From positions 1 through 64,000 of the forward strand of contig NZ_FNVB01000013.1 in NCBI RefSeq assembly GCF_900108315.1: a stretch of 64,000 bases of DNA. The letters run 5' to 3'. The notes under the pieces were generated by a model. The model was not told the origin of the DNA, made no database searches, and was given only the letters and a program-made list of their open reading frames with translations. The DNA comes from Saccharopolyspora kobensis (lineage in GTDB: Bacteria > Actinomycetota > Actinomycetes > Mycobacteriales > Pseudonocardiaceae). Below are positions 43,830-53,329 of this stretch, piece after piece; position 1 is the first letter of the stretch, and each line of letters starts with the position of its first letter. A program made the translations under genes and the position numbers.

Positions 43830-45362
43830 ATGGAAGACAACGCCCTGAACCTCGGCCCGGAACCGCTCGGCCGCGACCAGGTCATCTCGGTCGCCCGCGG
43901 TGGGGCCCGGGTGGTGCTGACCCAGCTCGCCGAGCAGGGCATCGCCACCACCCGCAAGCACGTCGAGGCGCTGGCCGCCGAACAGCGCCCGGTCTACGGG
44001 ATCTCCACCGGGTTCGGCGCGCTGGCCGTCCGGCACATCCCGGCGGACCGGCGCGCAGCGCTCCAGCAGGCCTTCGTGCGCTCGCACGCGGCGGGCACCG
44101 GCCCGGCGGTGGAACCGGAAGTGGTGCGCGCGCAGATGCTGCTGCGCCTGCACACCGTCGCCACCGGTCGCACCGGGGTCCGCCCGGCGACCGCGCACGC
44201 GCTGACCTCGATGATCAACGCCGGCATCGTGCCGGTGGTGCACGAGTTCGGCTCGCTGGGCTGCTCCGGCGACCTCGCGCCGCTGGCCGCGGTGGCGCTG
44301 GCGCTCACCGGTGAGGGCGAGGTCTTCGACGCCGAGGGCGTCCGGCGCCCGGCGTCCGAGGCGCTGGCCGCGGCCGGGATCGAGCCGGTGACGCTGGTGG
44401 AGAAGGAAGGCCTGGCGCTGACCAACGGCACCGACGGCATGCTCGGCATGCTGGTGCTCGCGGCGCACGACATCAAGGCCCTGCTGGACGTGGCGGACGT
44501 GACCGCGGCGATGAGCGTCGAGGCGCTGCTGGGCACCGACCGGGTCTTCGCCGCCGATCTGCAGCGGCTGCGCCCGCACCCGGGGCAGGCGGTGTCGGCG
44601 GCGCGCATCTCCGCGCTGCTGGCCGGATCGCCGATCGTGGCCAGCCACCGCGGCCCGGACTGCACGCGCGTGCAGGACGCGTACTCGCTGCGCTGCTCCC
44701 CGCAGGTGCACGGCGCGGCGCGCGACACCGTCGCCCACGCCGAGGCCGTCGCCGACTGCGAGCTGGCCGCGGCCATCGACAACCCGGTCGTGCTCGACGA
44801 CGGGCGCGTGGAGTCCAACGGCAACTTCCACGGCGCGCCGCTGGCCTACGTGCTGGACTTCCTGGCCATCCCGCTGGCGGACGTGGCCAGCATGGCCGAA
44901 CGCCGCACCGACCGGATGCTCGACGTGGCCCGCTCGCACGGGCTGCCCGCGTTCCTGGCCGACGACCCGGGCGTGGACTCCGGGCACATGATCGCGCACT
45001 ACACCCAGGCCGGTCTGGTCTCCGAGCTCAAGCGGCTCGCGGTGCCCGCCTCGGTGGACTCGATCCCCACCAGCGCGATGCAGGAGGACCACGTGTCGAT
45101 GGGCTGGTCGGCGGCCCGCAAGCTCCGCCGCGGCATCGACGCGATGGTCAGCGTGCTGGCCGTCGAGCTGCTCACCGCCGCCCGCGCCCTCGACCTGCGC
45201 GCCCCGCTGGAACCCGGCCCGGCCACGGCCGCGGTGCGGGACCTGCTGCGCACCCGCGTGCCCGGCCCGGGCTCCGACCGGCACATCGCGCCGGAGATCG
45301 CCGCGGCCGAAGAACTGATCCGCTCCGGCGCGGTGCGCGACACCGTCGCCGAGTTCCTGTGA
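43830..45362 (+). CDS. hutH: Histidine ammonia-lyase
   Basis: 510 residues. It converts L-histidine to urocanate and ammonia. The MIO cofactor forms from GSLGCSGDLAPL, with Cys 145-Ser 146-Gly 147; Ala is the usual first residue. YGISTGFGAL (~52) is the conserved inner-loop Tyr region, and FHGAPLAYVLDFLAI and TSAMQEDHVSMG are standard. First gene of hutH-hutU-M20-hutF-hutI. The ATG 43830 start precedes the first conserved block by ~20 residues. Confidence 0.95.
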   Translation: MEDNALNLGPEPLGRDQVISVARGGARVVLTQLAEQGIATTRKHVEALAAEQRPVYGISTGFGALAVRHIPADRRAALQQAFVRSHAAGTGPAVEPEVVRAQMLLRLHTVATGRTGVRPATAHALTSMINAGIVPVVHEFGSLGCSGDLAPLAAVALALTGEGEVFDAEGVRRPASEALAAAGIEPVTLVEKEGLALTNGTDGMLGMLVLAAHDIKALLDVADVTAAMSVEALLGTDRVFAADLQRLRPHPGQAVSAARISALLAGSPIVASHRGPDCTRVQDAYSLRCSPQVHGAARDTVAHAEAVADCELAAAIDNPVVLDDGRVESNGNFHGAPLAYVLDFLAIPLADVASMAERRTDRMLDVARSHGLPAFLADDPGVDSGHMIAHYTQAGLVSELKRLAVPASVDSIPTSAMQEDHVSMGWSAARKLRRGIDAMVSVLAVELLTAARALDLRAPLEPGPATAAVRDLLRTRVPGPGSDRHIAPEIAAAEELIRSGAVRDTVAEFL

Positions 45363-45376
45363 CCCGGAGGGTTGTC

Positions 45377-47026
45377 ATGAGCCAAGCCCGACCCGTGCGC
45401 GCTGCGCGCGGCACGACGCTGACCGCGCGCAGCTGGAGCACCGAAGCACCGCTGCGGATGCTGCAGAACAACCTCGACCCGGAGGTCGCCGAGCGGCCCG
45501 ATGACCTGGTCGTCTACGGCGGCACCGGCAAGGCGGCCCGCAACTGGGCGTCCTTCGACGCGATGGTGCGCGAGCTGACCGACCTGCGCGAGGACGAGAC
45601 GCTGCTGGTGCAGTCCGGCAAGCCGGTCGGCGTGCTGCAGACCCACGAGTGGGCGCCGCGGGTGCTGATCGCCAACTCCAACCTGGTCGGCGACTGGGCG
45701 AACTGGACCGAGTTCCGCCGCCTCGACGCGCTCGGCCTGATGATGTACGGGCAGATGACCGCAGGCTCGTGGATCTACATCGGCACGCAGGGCATCCTGC
45801 AGGGCACCTACGAGACGTTCGGCGCGGTGGCCGCCAAGCGCTTCGGCGGCACCCTGGCGGGCACCTTGACGCTCACCGCCGGGCTCGGCGGCATGGGTGG
45901 CGCGCAGCCGCTGGCGGTGACCATGAACGACGGCGTGGCGCTGGTCGTGGAGTGCGACCCGGAGCGGGCGCACCGCCGCGTCCGGCACAACTACCTGGAC
46001 GAGGTGGCCGAGGATCTCGACGACGCGATCGCCAAGGCCGTTGCGGCGAAGGAGCAGCGGCGCGCGTACTCGGTCGCGGTGATCGGCAACGCGGCCGAGG
46101 TGCTGCCGGAGATCCTGCGCCGCGGCGTGCCGGTGGACATCGTCACCGACCAGACCTCCGCGCACGACCCGCTGTCCTACCTGCCGCTGGGCGTGGCGCT
46201 GGAGGACTGGGCCGACTACGCAGCGGCCAAGCCCGAGGAGTTCACCGAGCGGGCGCGCGAGTCGATGGCCAAGCACGTGGAAGCGATGGTCGGCTTCCTC
46301 GACGCGGGCGCGGAGGTGTTCGACTACGGCAACTCGCTGCGCGGTGAGGCGCAGCTGGCCGGCTACGAGCGCGCGTTCGCCTACCCGGGCTTCGTGCCCG
46401 CCTACATCCGGCCGCTGTTCTGCGAGGGCAAGGGCCCGTTCCGGTGGGCGGCGCTGTCCGGCGATCCGGCCGACATCGCGGCGACCGACCGGGCGATCCT
46501 GGAGCTCTTCGGCGAGGATGAGCACCTGTCCCGGTGGATCCGGATGGCAGGCGAGCGGGTGTCGTTCCAGGGCCTGCCGGCGCGGATCTGCTGGCTCGGC
46601 TATGGCGAGCGCGCGGCGGCCGGGGAGCGGTTCAACGAGATGGTGGCCTCCGGCGAGCTCAAGGCGCCGCTGGTGCTGGGCCGCGACCACCTGGACTGCG
46701 GTTCGGTGGCCTCGCCGTACCGGGAGACCGAGGCGATGGCCGACGGCTCGGACGCGGTCGCCGACTGGCCGCTGCTGAACGCGCTGGTCAACACGGCATC
46801 CGGCGCGACGTGGGTGTCGCTGCACCACGGCGGCGGCGTCGGCATGGGCCGTTCGCTGCACGCCGGTCAGGTCACCGTCGCCGACGGCACCGAGCTCGCC
46901 GGGCGCAAGCTGGCGCGGGTGCTGACCAACGACCCGGGCATGGGCGTCATCCGCCACGTCGACGCGGGTTACCCGCGCGCGGAGGAGGTCGCGGCGGAAC
47001 GCGGCGTCCGGACGCCGCTGGTGTGA
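45377..47026 (+). CDS. hutU: Urocanate hydratase
   Basis: 549 residues. It adds water to urocanate to give imidazolonepropionate, with tightly bound NAD+. Conserved segments: YGGTGKAARNWASFD (~43), VQSGKPVGV, LTAGLGGMGGAQPLAV (~170, NAD loop) and DQTSAHDPLSYLP. ATG 45377 has CGGAGG 6 nt upstream and lies 14 nt after the hutH stop. Confidence 0.95.
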   Translation: MSQARPVRAARGTTLTARSWSTEAPLRMLQNNLDPEVAERPDDLVVYGGTGKAARNWASFDAMVRELTDLREDETLLVQSGKPVGVLQTHEWAPRVLIANSNLVGDWANWTEFRRLDALGLMMYGQMTAGSWIYIGTQGILQGTYETFGAVAAKRFGGTLAGTLTLTAGLGGMGGAQPLAVTMNDGVALVVECDPERAHRRVRHNYLDEVAEDLDDAIAKAVAAKEQRRAYSVAVIGNAAEVLPEILRRGVPVDIVTDQTSAHDPLSYLPLGVALEDWADYAAAKPEEFTERARESMAKHVEAMVGFLDAGAEVFDYGNSLRGEAQLAGYERAFAYPGFVPAYIRPLFCEGKGPFRWAALSGDPADIAATDRAILELFGEDEHLSRWIRMAGERVSFQGLPARICWLGYGERAAAGERFNEMVASGELKAPLVLGRDHLDCGSVASPYRETEAMADGSDAVADWPLLNALVNTASGATWVSLHHGGGVGMGRSLHAGQVTVADGTELAGRKLARVLTNDPGMGVIRHVDAGYPRAEEVAAERGVRTPLV

Positions 47027-47171
47027 TGCGGTGCGGCCCCGGCGGGGACGTGGCGATTCCGCCCGTCTCCGCGGGGCCGCTTCGGCGATTTCGCGCACTT
47101 CGCCGGGTTCGACAGTTGTTCTGCCCCGGGCCGGTCGGGAACCGGGGGACCGCGTTCAGGAAGGGGTCGAG

Positions 47172-48374
47172 GTGGTTTCACCAGGTGCGTTGTTGGCGGC
47201 GATCGACGGGGTCGGTGCGGACCGGCGGCGGGGCGGGTTCTCGCGGCACGTCTTCGACGACGCCGAGCGGCAGCTGCGCGAGTGGTTCGTCGAGCAGGCC
47301 GAGCGGCGGGGCCTGCAGGTCACCACCGACCGCAACGCCAACATCTGGGCGTGGTGGGGCGAACCGGGCGACGACGCGGTCGTGACCGGCAGCCACCTGG
47401 ACTCGGTGCCCGGTGGCGGTGCCTTCGACGGGCCGCTGGGCGTGGTCAGCGCGCTGAGCGCCGTGGACCTGTTGCAGGAGCGGGGTTTCCGGCCGCGGCG
47501 ACCGCTGGCGGTGGTGGTGTTCGCGGAGGAGGAAGGCGGCCGGTTCGGCGTCCCGTGCCTCGGTTCGCGGCTGCTGGCCGGGACGATCGACGCCGACCGA
47601 GCCCGCGCGCTGCGCGATCCGAGCGGCGTGACCTTCGCCGAGGCGATGAGCGCCGCGGGCGCGGACCCGTCCCGGGTGGGGCGCGACGAGGAGGCGCTGC
47701 GGCGCATCGGGCAGTTCGTCGAGCTGCACGTGGAGCAGGGGCGCGGGCTGATCGACCTGGACCGGCCGGTCGCGGTGGCCTCATCGATCCTGTCGCACGG
47801 CAGGTGGCGGTTCCGGTTCAGCGGCCAGGGCAACCACGCGGGCGCCACCCTGCTGGCCGACCGGCGCGACCCGATGCTGCCCGCCGCGGAGCTGGTGGTC
47901 GCCGCGCGCCGGGCGGCCGGATCGGTCGCCGACGGCCGGGCGACGGTGGGCAGGCTGGTGCCGACACCGGGCGGCACCAACGTGATCGCCTCCACTGTGG
48001 ACGTGTGGTTGGACGCGCGGTCGCCGCAGGACGCCGACACCCGATCGATGGTGGCGGACCTGACCGGTGCGGCGCGGGAACTCGCCGCCGCCGAGGGCTG
48101 CGAGGTGGAGGTCGTCGAGGAGTCCTACGGCGACACGGTGCACTTCGACCCGGCGTTCCGCGACCGGCTCAGCGGACTTCTGGACGGCGCACCGGTGCTG
48201 GCCACGGGCGCCGGGCACGACGCGGGCATCCTCGCCGCCGAGGTCCCGACCGCGATGCTGTTCGTGCGCAACCCGACCGGCATCAGCCACGCCCCGGAGG
48301 AGCACGCCGAGGACGACGACTGCACCGAAGGTGCGCATGCGCTCGCGCGCGTTCTGGAACACCTGGACCATTGA
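47172..48374 (+). CDS. M20-family amidohydrolase (allantoate amidohydrolase / N-carbamoylase-like) in the hut operon
   Basis: 400 residues from GTG 47172 (AGGAAGG upstream). It has the two-zinc M20 pattern: VTGSHLDSVPGGGAFDGPLGV (~75, His and Asp), VVFAEEEGGRFG (~117), GRFG metal loop, FVELHVEQG (~180) and GAGHDAG (~345), and the dimerisation insert. The family hydrolyses N-carbamoyl or related amides. In this operon there is no HutG, so this enzyme is a plausible N-formylglutamate deformylase replacing it. That substrate is inference. Confidence 0.82.
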   Translation: MVSPGALLAAIDGVGADRRRGGFSRHVFDDAERQLREWFVEQAERRGLQVTTDRNANIWAWWGEPGDDAVVTGSHLDSVPGGGAFDGPLGVVSALSAVDLLQERGFRPRRPLAVVVFAEEEGGRFGVPCLGSRLLAGTIDADRARALRDPSGVTFAEAMSAAGADPSRVGRDEEALRRIGQFVELHVEQGRGLIDLDRPVAVASSILSHGRWRFRFSGQGNHAGATLLADRRDPMLPAAELVVAARRAAGSVADGRATVGRLVPTPGGTNVIASTVDVWLDARSPQDADTRSMVADLTGAARELAAAEGCEVEVVEESYGDTVHFDPAFRDRLSGLLDGAPVLATGAGHDAGILAAEVPTAMLFVRNPTGISHAPEEHAEDDDCTEGAHALARVLEHLDH

Positions 48375-48545
48375 TCCCGGACTCGGTTCGGGTGGCGGCA
48401 TCTCAGACGTTCCCCGGGCTGCGGGAGCCAGGAAGCGTCCGAGATCCGGTTGCGAGTGCGGGTTGAGCGCTGCGCGCTCGCGGCAGCTGAAGGCGTTCGC
48501 AGGCGTCGCGGCTGCGGACCAAGAGAGAGTCTGGTGGGGTGAGTG

Positions 48546-49868
48546 ATGACGACGTACTGGTGCGAATGGGCCTGGTTACCGCAGGGGCCGCAGCCGGGCG
48601 TGCGGTTCGAGGTGGAGCGCGGCCGGATCACCGCGGTGGCGGTCGACGTCCCGGCGGCAGGTGCCGAGCAGCTGCCGGGAATGGTGCTGCCGGGCCTCGC
48701 CAACGCCCACTCGCACGCCTTCCACCGGGCGCTGCGCGGCTGGCACACCGGCTCGCGCGGCACCTTCTGGACCTGGCGCGAGCAGATGTACCAGGTCGCG
48801 GCGGCGCTGGAGCCGGACAGCTACTACCGGCTCGCGCGCGGGGTGTACGCGGAGATGGCGCTGGCCGGGATCACCTGCGTCGGTGAGTTCCACTACCTGC
48901 ACCACGCCGCGGGCGGAACCCGCTACGCCGAGGCGAACGCGATGGGCGAAGCGCTGGCGCAGGCCGCGCGGGACGTGGGAATCCGGCTGACGCTGCTGGA
49001 CACCTGTTACCTGGCGGGCGGTTTCGGCCGTGATCTGGAAGGCGTGCAGCTCCGGTTCTCCGACCGGGACGCGGCGGGCTGGGTGTCCCGAGTGGACGAG
49101 TTCACAGTGGACGAACGGGTTCGCCTCGGCGCTGCGGTGCACTCGGTGCGGGCGGTGCCGGACGCGGCGATCCCGGAGGTCGTCGGTTGGGCGCGCGGCA
49201 AGCCGTTGCACGTCCACCTCTCCGAGCAGCGCGCGGAGAACGAAGCGTGCCTGGCCGCGCACGGCTGCACGCCGACGCAGCTTCTGGACTCCCACGGCGC
49301 GCTCGGCCCGGGCACCACCGCCGTGCACGCCACCCACCTGAGCGCCGGTGACGTGGCGCTGCTCGGCGGCAGCGGCACCGGGGTGTGCCTGTGCCTGACC
49401 ACCGAAGCCGACCTGGCCGACGGCATCGGCCCGGCCCCGCAGCTGCGGGTCGCCGGGAGCAGGCTGTCGATCGGCAGCGACGGGCACTCGGTGATCGACC
49501 CGTTCGCCGAGGTGCAGGCGATCGAGTCCTACCAGCGGCTGGCCACCGAGACCCGCGGCCACTTCGCCGCCGGGGACCTGCTCGACGCGGCCGCCGAAGC
49601 CGGCCACCGCTCCCTCGGCTGGACCGACGCCGGTCGGCTGGAAGTGGGCGCCCGCGCCGACTTCGTGGCGATCGACCTCGGCTCGACGCGCCTGGCCGGT
49701 GCCGCACCCGAAGCCGTCCCGGCCGTCGCGCGGGCCGCTGACGTGCGAGAAGTGATCGCCGACGGGGAGCGCATCGTGCACGACCGGGCGCACCGCGCCG
49801 TCGACACCGCGCGGGAGCTCCGCGACGCGATCGCCGACCTGCGAGTACTAGGAGCGAGGACCAGCTAG
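48546..49868 (+). CDS. hutF: Formimidoylglutamate deiminase
   Basis: 440 residues from ATG 48546; GTG one codon earlier is possible. It converts formimidoylglutamate to N-formylglutamate and ammonia. Amidohydrolase-fold residues: PGLANAHSHAFHRALRG (~57, zinc His pair), HVHLSEQRAENEAC (~220), TTAVHATHLS and IGSDGHSVIDPFAEV (~313, metal Asp). It makes this the five-step route of histidine breakdown. hutI follows after 2 bp. Confidence 0.93.
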   Translation: MTTYWCEWAWLPQGPQPGVRFEVERGRITAVAVDVPAAGAEQLPGMVLPGLANAHSHAFHRALRGWHTGSRGTFWTWREQMYQVAAALEPDSYYRLARGVYAEMALAGITCVGEFHYLHHAAGGTRYAEANAMGEALAQAARDVGIRLTLLDTCYLAGGFGRDLEGVQLRFSDRDAAGWVSRVDEFTVDERVRLGAAVHSVRAVPDAAIPEVVGWARGKPLHVHLSEQRAENEACLAAHGCTPTQLLDSHGALGPGTTAVHATHLSAGDVALLGGSGTGVCLCLTTEADLADGIGPAPQLRVAGSRLSIGSDGHSVIDPFAEVQAIESYQRLATETRGHFAAGDLLDAAAEAGHRSLGWTDAGRLEVGARADFVAIDLGSTRLAGAAPEAVPAVARAADVREVIADGERIVHDRAHRAVDTARELRDAIADLRVLGARTS

Positions 49869-49870
49869 CG

Positions 49871-51028
49871 ATGGCAACCACTGTTATTACCGGAATCGGT
49901 GAGCTGACCACCAACGACGAGGCGCTCGGCACGCTCGCCGACGCCGCCCTGGTCCTGGACGGCGACCGCGTCGCCTGGGTCGGCCCGGCGGCGAAGGCGC
50001 CCGACGCCGACGAGCGGATCGACGTGGCGGGCCGCGCCGTCCTGCCCGGCTGGGTCGACAGCCACACCCACCTGGTCTTCGCCGGGGACCGCACCGCGGA
50101 GTTCGCCGCCCGCATGGCGGGCCGGCCCTACCAGGCGGGCGGCATCGCGGTGACCGTGGACGCCACCCGCGCGGCCACCGACGAGGAGCTGGCGGCGAAC
50201 CTGCGCGCCCACCTCGACGAAGCCGCCGCCCAGGGGACCACCTGCGCGGAGACCAAGACCGGCTACGGCCTGACGGTCGCCGACGAACTGCGCTCGGCGA
50301 AACTGGCCGCCGAAGCCGACGAGGTGACCTTCCTCGGTGCGCACCTGGTGCCGCCGGGCACCGACGCGGACAGCTACGTGGACCTGGTGTGCGGGGAGAT
50401 GCTCGACGCGGTGGCCCCGCACGTGGGCTGGTGCGACGTCTTCTGCGAGCACGGCGCGTTCGACGCCGACCAGTCCCGGCGGGTGCTGGAGGCGGCGAAG
50501 GCGCGCGGCCTGGGACTGCGCGTCCACGGCAACCAGCTCCAGCAGGGGCCGGGTGTGCAGCTGGCCGTCGAGCTCGGCGCGGCCAGCGTGGACCACTGCA
50601 CCTACCTCAGCGAGTCCGATGTGGACGCGCTGGCGGGTTCGGAGACGGTCGCGACGTTGCTGCCCGCGTGCGACCTGTCGACCCGCCAACCGCTGCCGGA
50701 TGCCCGAGCGCTGCTCGAAGCGGGCGCGACGGTGGCCCTGGCCTCCAACTGCAACCCGGGCTCCTCCTACACCTCCTCCATGGCCTACTGCGTGACCACG
50801 GCGGTCCTGCAGATGCGGATGACCGTGGAAGAAGCGGTCCGCGCGGCGACCCTGGGTGGTGCGAAGGCGCTGCGTCGCGACTCCGGCGAAGGCGCGGTCG
50901 GCGTGCTGCGCGAAGGCGCCCGCGCGGACGTGCACGTCCTGGACGCGCCGAGCACGACCTGGCTCGCCTACCGCCCCGGCGTGCCGCTCACCCACGCCGT
51001 CTGGCGCAAGGGCCGGCGAATCCGCTGA
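49871..51028 (+). CDS. hutI: Imidazolonepropionase
   Basis: 385 residues. It opens imidazolonepropionate to formimidoylglutamate. Amidohydrolase features: VLPGWVDSHTHLVFAGDRTAEF (~57, HxH), TTCAETKTGYGL (~115), RVHGNQLQQGPGVQLAVELGAASVDHCTYLSE (~215-240) and LASNCNPGSS (~290). ATG 49871 comes 2 bp after the hutF TAG, so the two are coupled. A hairpin repeat follows 10 bp after the stop and may terminate the operon. Confidence 0.95.
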   Translation: MATTVITGIGELTTNDEALGTLADAALVLDGDRVAWVGPAAKAPDADERIDVAGRAVLPGWVDSHTHLVFAGDRTAEFAARMAGRPYQAGGIAVTVDATRAATDEELAANLRAHLDEAAAQGTTCAETKTGYGLTVADELRSAKLAAEADEVTFLGAHLVPPGTDADSYVDLVCGEMLDAVAPHVGWCDVFCEHGAFDADQSRRVLEAAKARGLGLRVHGNQLQQGPGVQLAVELGAASVDHCTYLSESDVDALAGSETVATLLPACDLSTRQPLPDARALLEAGATVALASNCNPGSSYTSSMAYCVTTAVLQMRMTVEEAVRAATLGGAKALRRDSGEGAVGVLREGARADVHVLDAPSTTWLAYRPGVPLTHAVWRKGRRIR

Positions 51029-51037
51029 TCAGGCTTT

Positions 51038-51077
51038 GTGAGTGGCGATGGTGGAAAGAGCAACCATTGCCACTCAC
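51038..51077. repeat. 40-nt hairpin repeat, copy 1
   Basis: GTGAGTGGCGATGGT (51038-51052) pairs with ACCATTGCCACTCAC (51063-51077) with one G-T mismatch, loop ~10 nt. A near-identical element is at 52199-52238. It lies between the hutI stop and the end of the AbiEi/DUF559 gene, so it may also terminate both. Confidence 0.85.
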
Positions 51078-51085
51078 GAGGTTGT

Positions 51086-52078
51086 TCACCGGCAGTGCGG
51101 ACACGGTCCAGCACTCCCGCGCCAGCCCTCGCGGACGAGGACCTCGGCCACCTCGGCAGCGACCGCGCACGGAGTGTTGTGAACCTCGTGCCAGCCGTAC
51201 ACGAGGCGGGCGCGACCAGCCAGTTCCGCAGCGTTGTCACGACGTCGGTCCCGGAAGGCGACCCGGTCCGTGGCGTGAAACTCGCGGCCGTCGAGGCGAA
51301 CCGTGACCTGTGCTCCGGCCGAGTCGTAAGCGACGTCCTCCCACAGCACGATTCCGTCCACGTCGAACGGCACTTGGCGCAGGCCCGCGGGCAGGCGGTG
51401 CGCACGTTCGACCTGGACCAGGTACTCGGCCTCCAACGCCGAGACCGCGCCTCCGAGCATCATCTCCAGCGCGTTCTTGAGCACCTTCGCGCGGCGGAAC
51501 GGTGGCCTCCGTTCGAGCTGGTCGTGCACCAGCGCGATCGGGATCCGGTTCGAGCCGACGAGTTGGATGAACGTGTTCCGCGCCGCTTCTGCGGAGGGTT
51601 CGCTGGCTGCCACATCGATGACGGTGTCCTCGCGGTTCGTGCGTGGTGGGTCTGACGGCGCGACGATGTGCTTGAACGCGCGAGACCGGTGAACGTGGAC
51701 GAAGGGTGTTTGTGAAACCGCCGAATTGCCGTATGGCACGGTGATGTGCACCGGGGCATCCGCTTCGGCCGGGAGCATTCCCCACTCCTCGGCCGCGGTG
51801 CGGTGGCTGAGCACTGCCCACGGCCCGCCGTACAGCAGTGCCGCTGAGATCAGAGACGATCTCGGGAGCGGTCCGGTGAAGACCGCGTACACCGCGGGCA
51901 GGACGCGCCGCCACCGCTGCGCTGCGAGTTGAGCTCGGAGCGCGTTCCGGGAAACGCCGAGGTCGGCCAGTTGCGTGGTGCTCACGACGCCGGACTGCGC
52001 ATCGACGAGCTTCCGCCACCGCTCGCGATCCTCGTGCGAGCGGAGGGCGTCGATGGACCATTTCGGATTCGTTGACAT
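51086..52078 (-). CDS. AbiEi-like winged-helix + DUF559-type domain protein
   Basis: 330 residues. The N-terminus (RWRKLVDAQSGVVSTTQLADLGVSRNALRAQLAAQRWRRVLPAVYAV) matches the AbiEi antitoxin-type winged helix. The C-terminal part, ending VTVRLDGREFHATDRVAFRDRRRDNAAELAG, resembles DUF559 Vsr/restriction-endonuclease-fold domains. The active-site residues of that fold are not fully clear here. Solo genes of this type are common in actinobacteria and have no proven function. It has no toxin partner and is bracketed by two copies of the 40-nt hairpin. Confidence 0.75.
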   Translation of the reverse strand: MSTNPKWSIDALRSHEDRERWRKLVDAQSGVVSTTQLADLGVSRNALRAQLAAQRWRRVLPAVYAVFTGPLPRSSLISAALLYGGPWAVLSHRTAAEEWGMLPAEADAPVHITVPYGNSAVSQTPFVHVHRSRAFKHIVAPSDPPRTNREDTVIDVAASEPSAEAARNTFIQLVGSNRIPIALVHDQLERRPPFRRAKVLKNALEMMLGGAVSALEAEYLVQVERAHRLPAGLRQVPFDVDGIVLWEDVAYDSAGAQVTVRLDGREFHATDRVAFRDRRRDNAAELAGRARLVYGWHEVHNTPCAVAAEVAEVLVREGWRGSAGPCPHCR

Positions 52079-52198
52079 GAACCCAAGATCCGAGCGGAAC
52101 GCCATCGGCGCCAGAGGGCCCCGTGAATCTGTGGACAACTGCGTCCGTTGTGGACAACCTCGATGACTCGAAAGCGCGATTGGGTCGGTGCCGGTCTC

Positions 52199-52238
52199 GT
52201 GAGTGGTGATGGTGATAAGAGCGACCATCGCCACTCAC
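52199..52238. repeat. 40-nt hairpin repeat, copy 2
   Basis: GTGAGTGGTGATGGT (52199-52213) pairs with ACCATCGCCACTCAC (52224-52238) with one G-T pair. It is the same orientation as copy 1 and nearly the same sequence, on the other side of the AbiEi/DUF559 gene. Confidence 0.85.
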
Positions 52239-52331
52239 GGGAGTGGTTCAGAGGAAGTTTTCCGGATCTTCTTGACTTCCAGTTATGTCGAAGTTCGAGG
52301 CTGATCTCACCTACGGAGGACGGAGTCGGAG

Positions 52332-53297
52332 ATGCGTGCGGTGGAAGTGACCCGGTTCGGTGGACCGGAAGTGCTGTCGGTGGTCGAGGCGGCCGCTCCG
52401 GAACCGGGCCCGGCACAGGTGGTGGTGCGGATGTCCGCAGTGGACGTCCTGTTCCTCGACACCCAGTTGCGCGGCGGTTGGGGCGAGGACTTCTTCGGGT
52501 TCGATCCGCCGTACGTGCCCGGTGACGGTGTGGCCGGTGAAGTGGTGACCGTCGGGGCGGACGTCGATCCGTGCTGGCTGGGGCGGACCGTCATCGCCAG
52601 CACCGGGAACAGCGGCACCTACGCCGAGCTCGTGGCGGTGGACGAAGCAGCGCTGATCGCCGTTCCGGACGGGTTGACGGCGCACGAAGCGGCATCGCTG
52701 CTGCACGACGGGGCCACCGCGGTGTGGTTGGCCGAAGCCGCCGGCATCCGGCCCGGGGACCGCGTCCTGGTCACGACGGCGGTCGGCGGAGCCGGATCGC
52801 TGCTGGTGCAGCTGGCGCGCGCCGCCGGTGCGCAGGTGATCGGCCTGGCGCGGGGCGAGGTGAAGCTGGAGCTGGTGCGCTCGTTCGGCGCGGACGCGGT
52901 CGACTACACCGACGCCGACTGGGTCGAGCAGGTGCGCGAGCTGACCGGTGGTGGCGTCGACGTGGTACTCGACGGGGCAGGCGGCCGGACCGGCAGCGAT
53001 GCGTTCGGAGCGGTCAACGACGGTGCCCGGGTCTTCACCTACGGCGCGCCCGGTGGCGATTTCGCCGAGTACGACGAGGCGGAGGCGAAGCGCCGCGAGC
53101 TGACCGTGATCGGGCTGCTCGACAAGCAGCCGGATGTCGGAGGACTGCGCGTGATGGCAGCGCGCGCCCTGGCGGAAGCCGCGGCCGGGCGGATCAAGCC
53201 GACCATCGGCCGGACGTTCCCGCTGGAGCGCGCGGCCGAAGCGCACGCCTCCGTCGAGGCCCGCACCTCGCCGGGCCGGACGCTCCTGGTCGCCTGA
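52332..53297 (+). CDS. Quinone oxidoreductase-like zinc-free MDR protein
   Basis: 321 residues, ATG 52332 behind a GGAGGACGGAG stretch. MDR fold: RAVEVTRFGGPEVLSV at the N-terminus, ASLLHDGATAVWLAEAAGIRPGDRVLVTTAVGGAGSLLVQLARAAGAQVIGLARG (~115-170, NADP loop) and TPGRTLLVA-like end TSPGRTLLVA. It reduces quinones or enones with NADPH. Isolated gene. Repeat cluster III lies beyond its 3' end. Confidence 0.85.
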   Translation: MRAVEVTRFGGPEVLSVVEAAAPEPGPAQVVVRMSAVDVLFLDTQLRGGWGEDFFGFDPPYVPGDGVAGEVVTVGADVDPCWLGRTVIASTGNSGTYAELVAVDEAALIAVPDGLTAHEAASLLHDGATAVWLAEAAGIRPGDRVLVTTAVGGAGSLLVQLARAAGAQVIGLARGEVKLELVRSFGADAVDYTDADWVEQVRELTGGGVDVVLDGAGGRTGSDAFGAVNDGARVFTYGAPGGDFAEYDEAEAKRRELTVIGLLDKQPDVGGLRVMAARALAEAAAGRIKPTIGRTFPLERAAEAHASVEARTSPGRTLLVA

Positions 53298-53329
53298 CCG
53301 GCGCGAAACGCCTGTTCAGGTGTGGTGCG

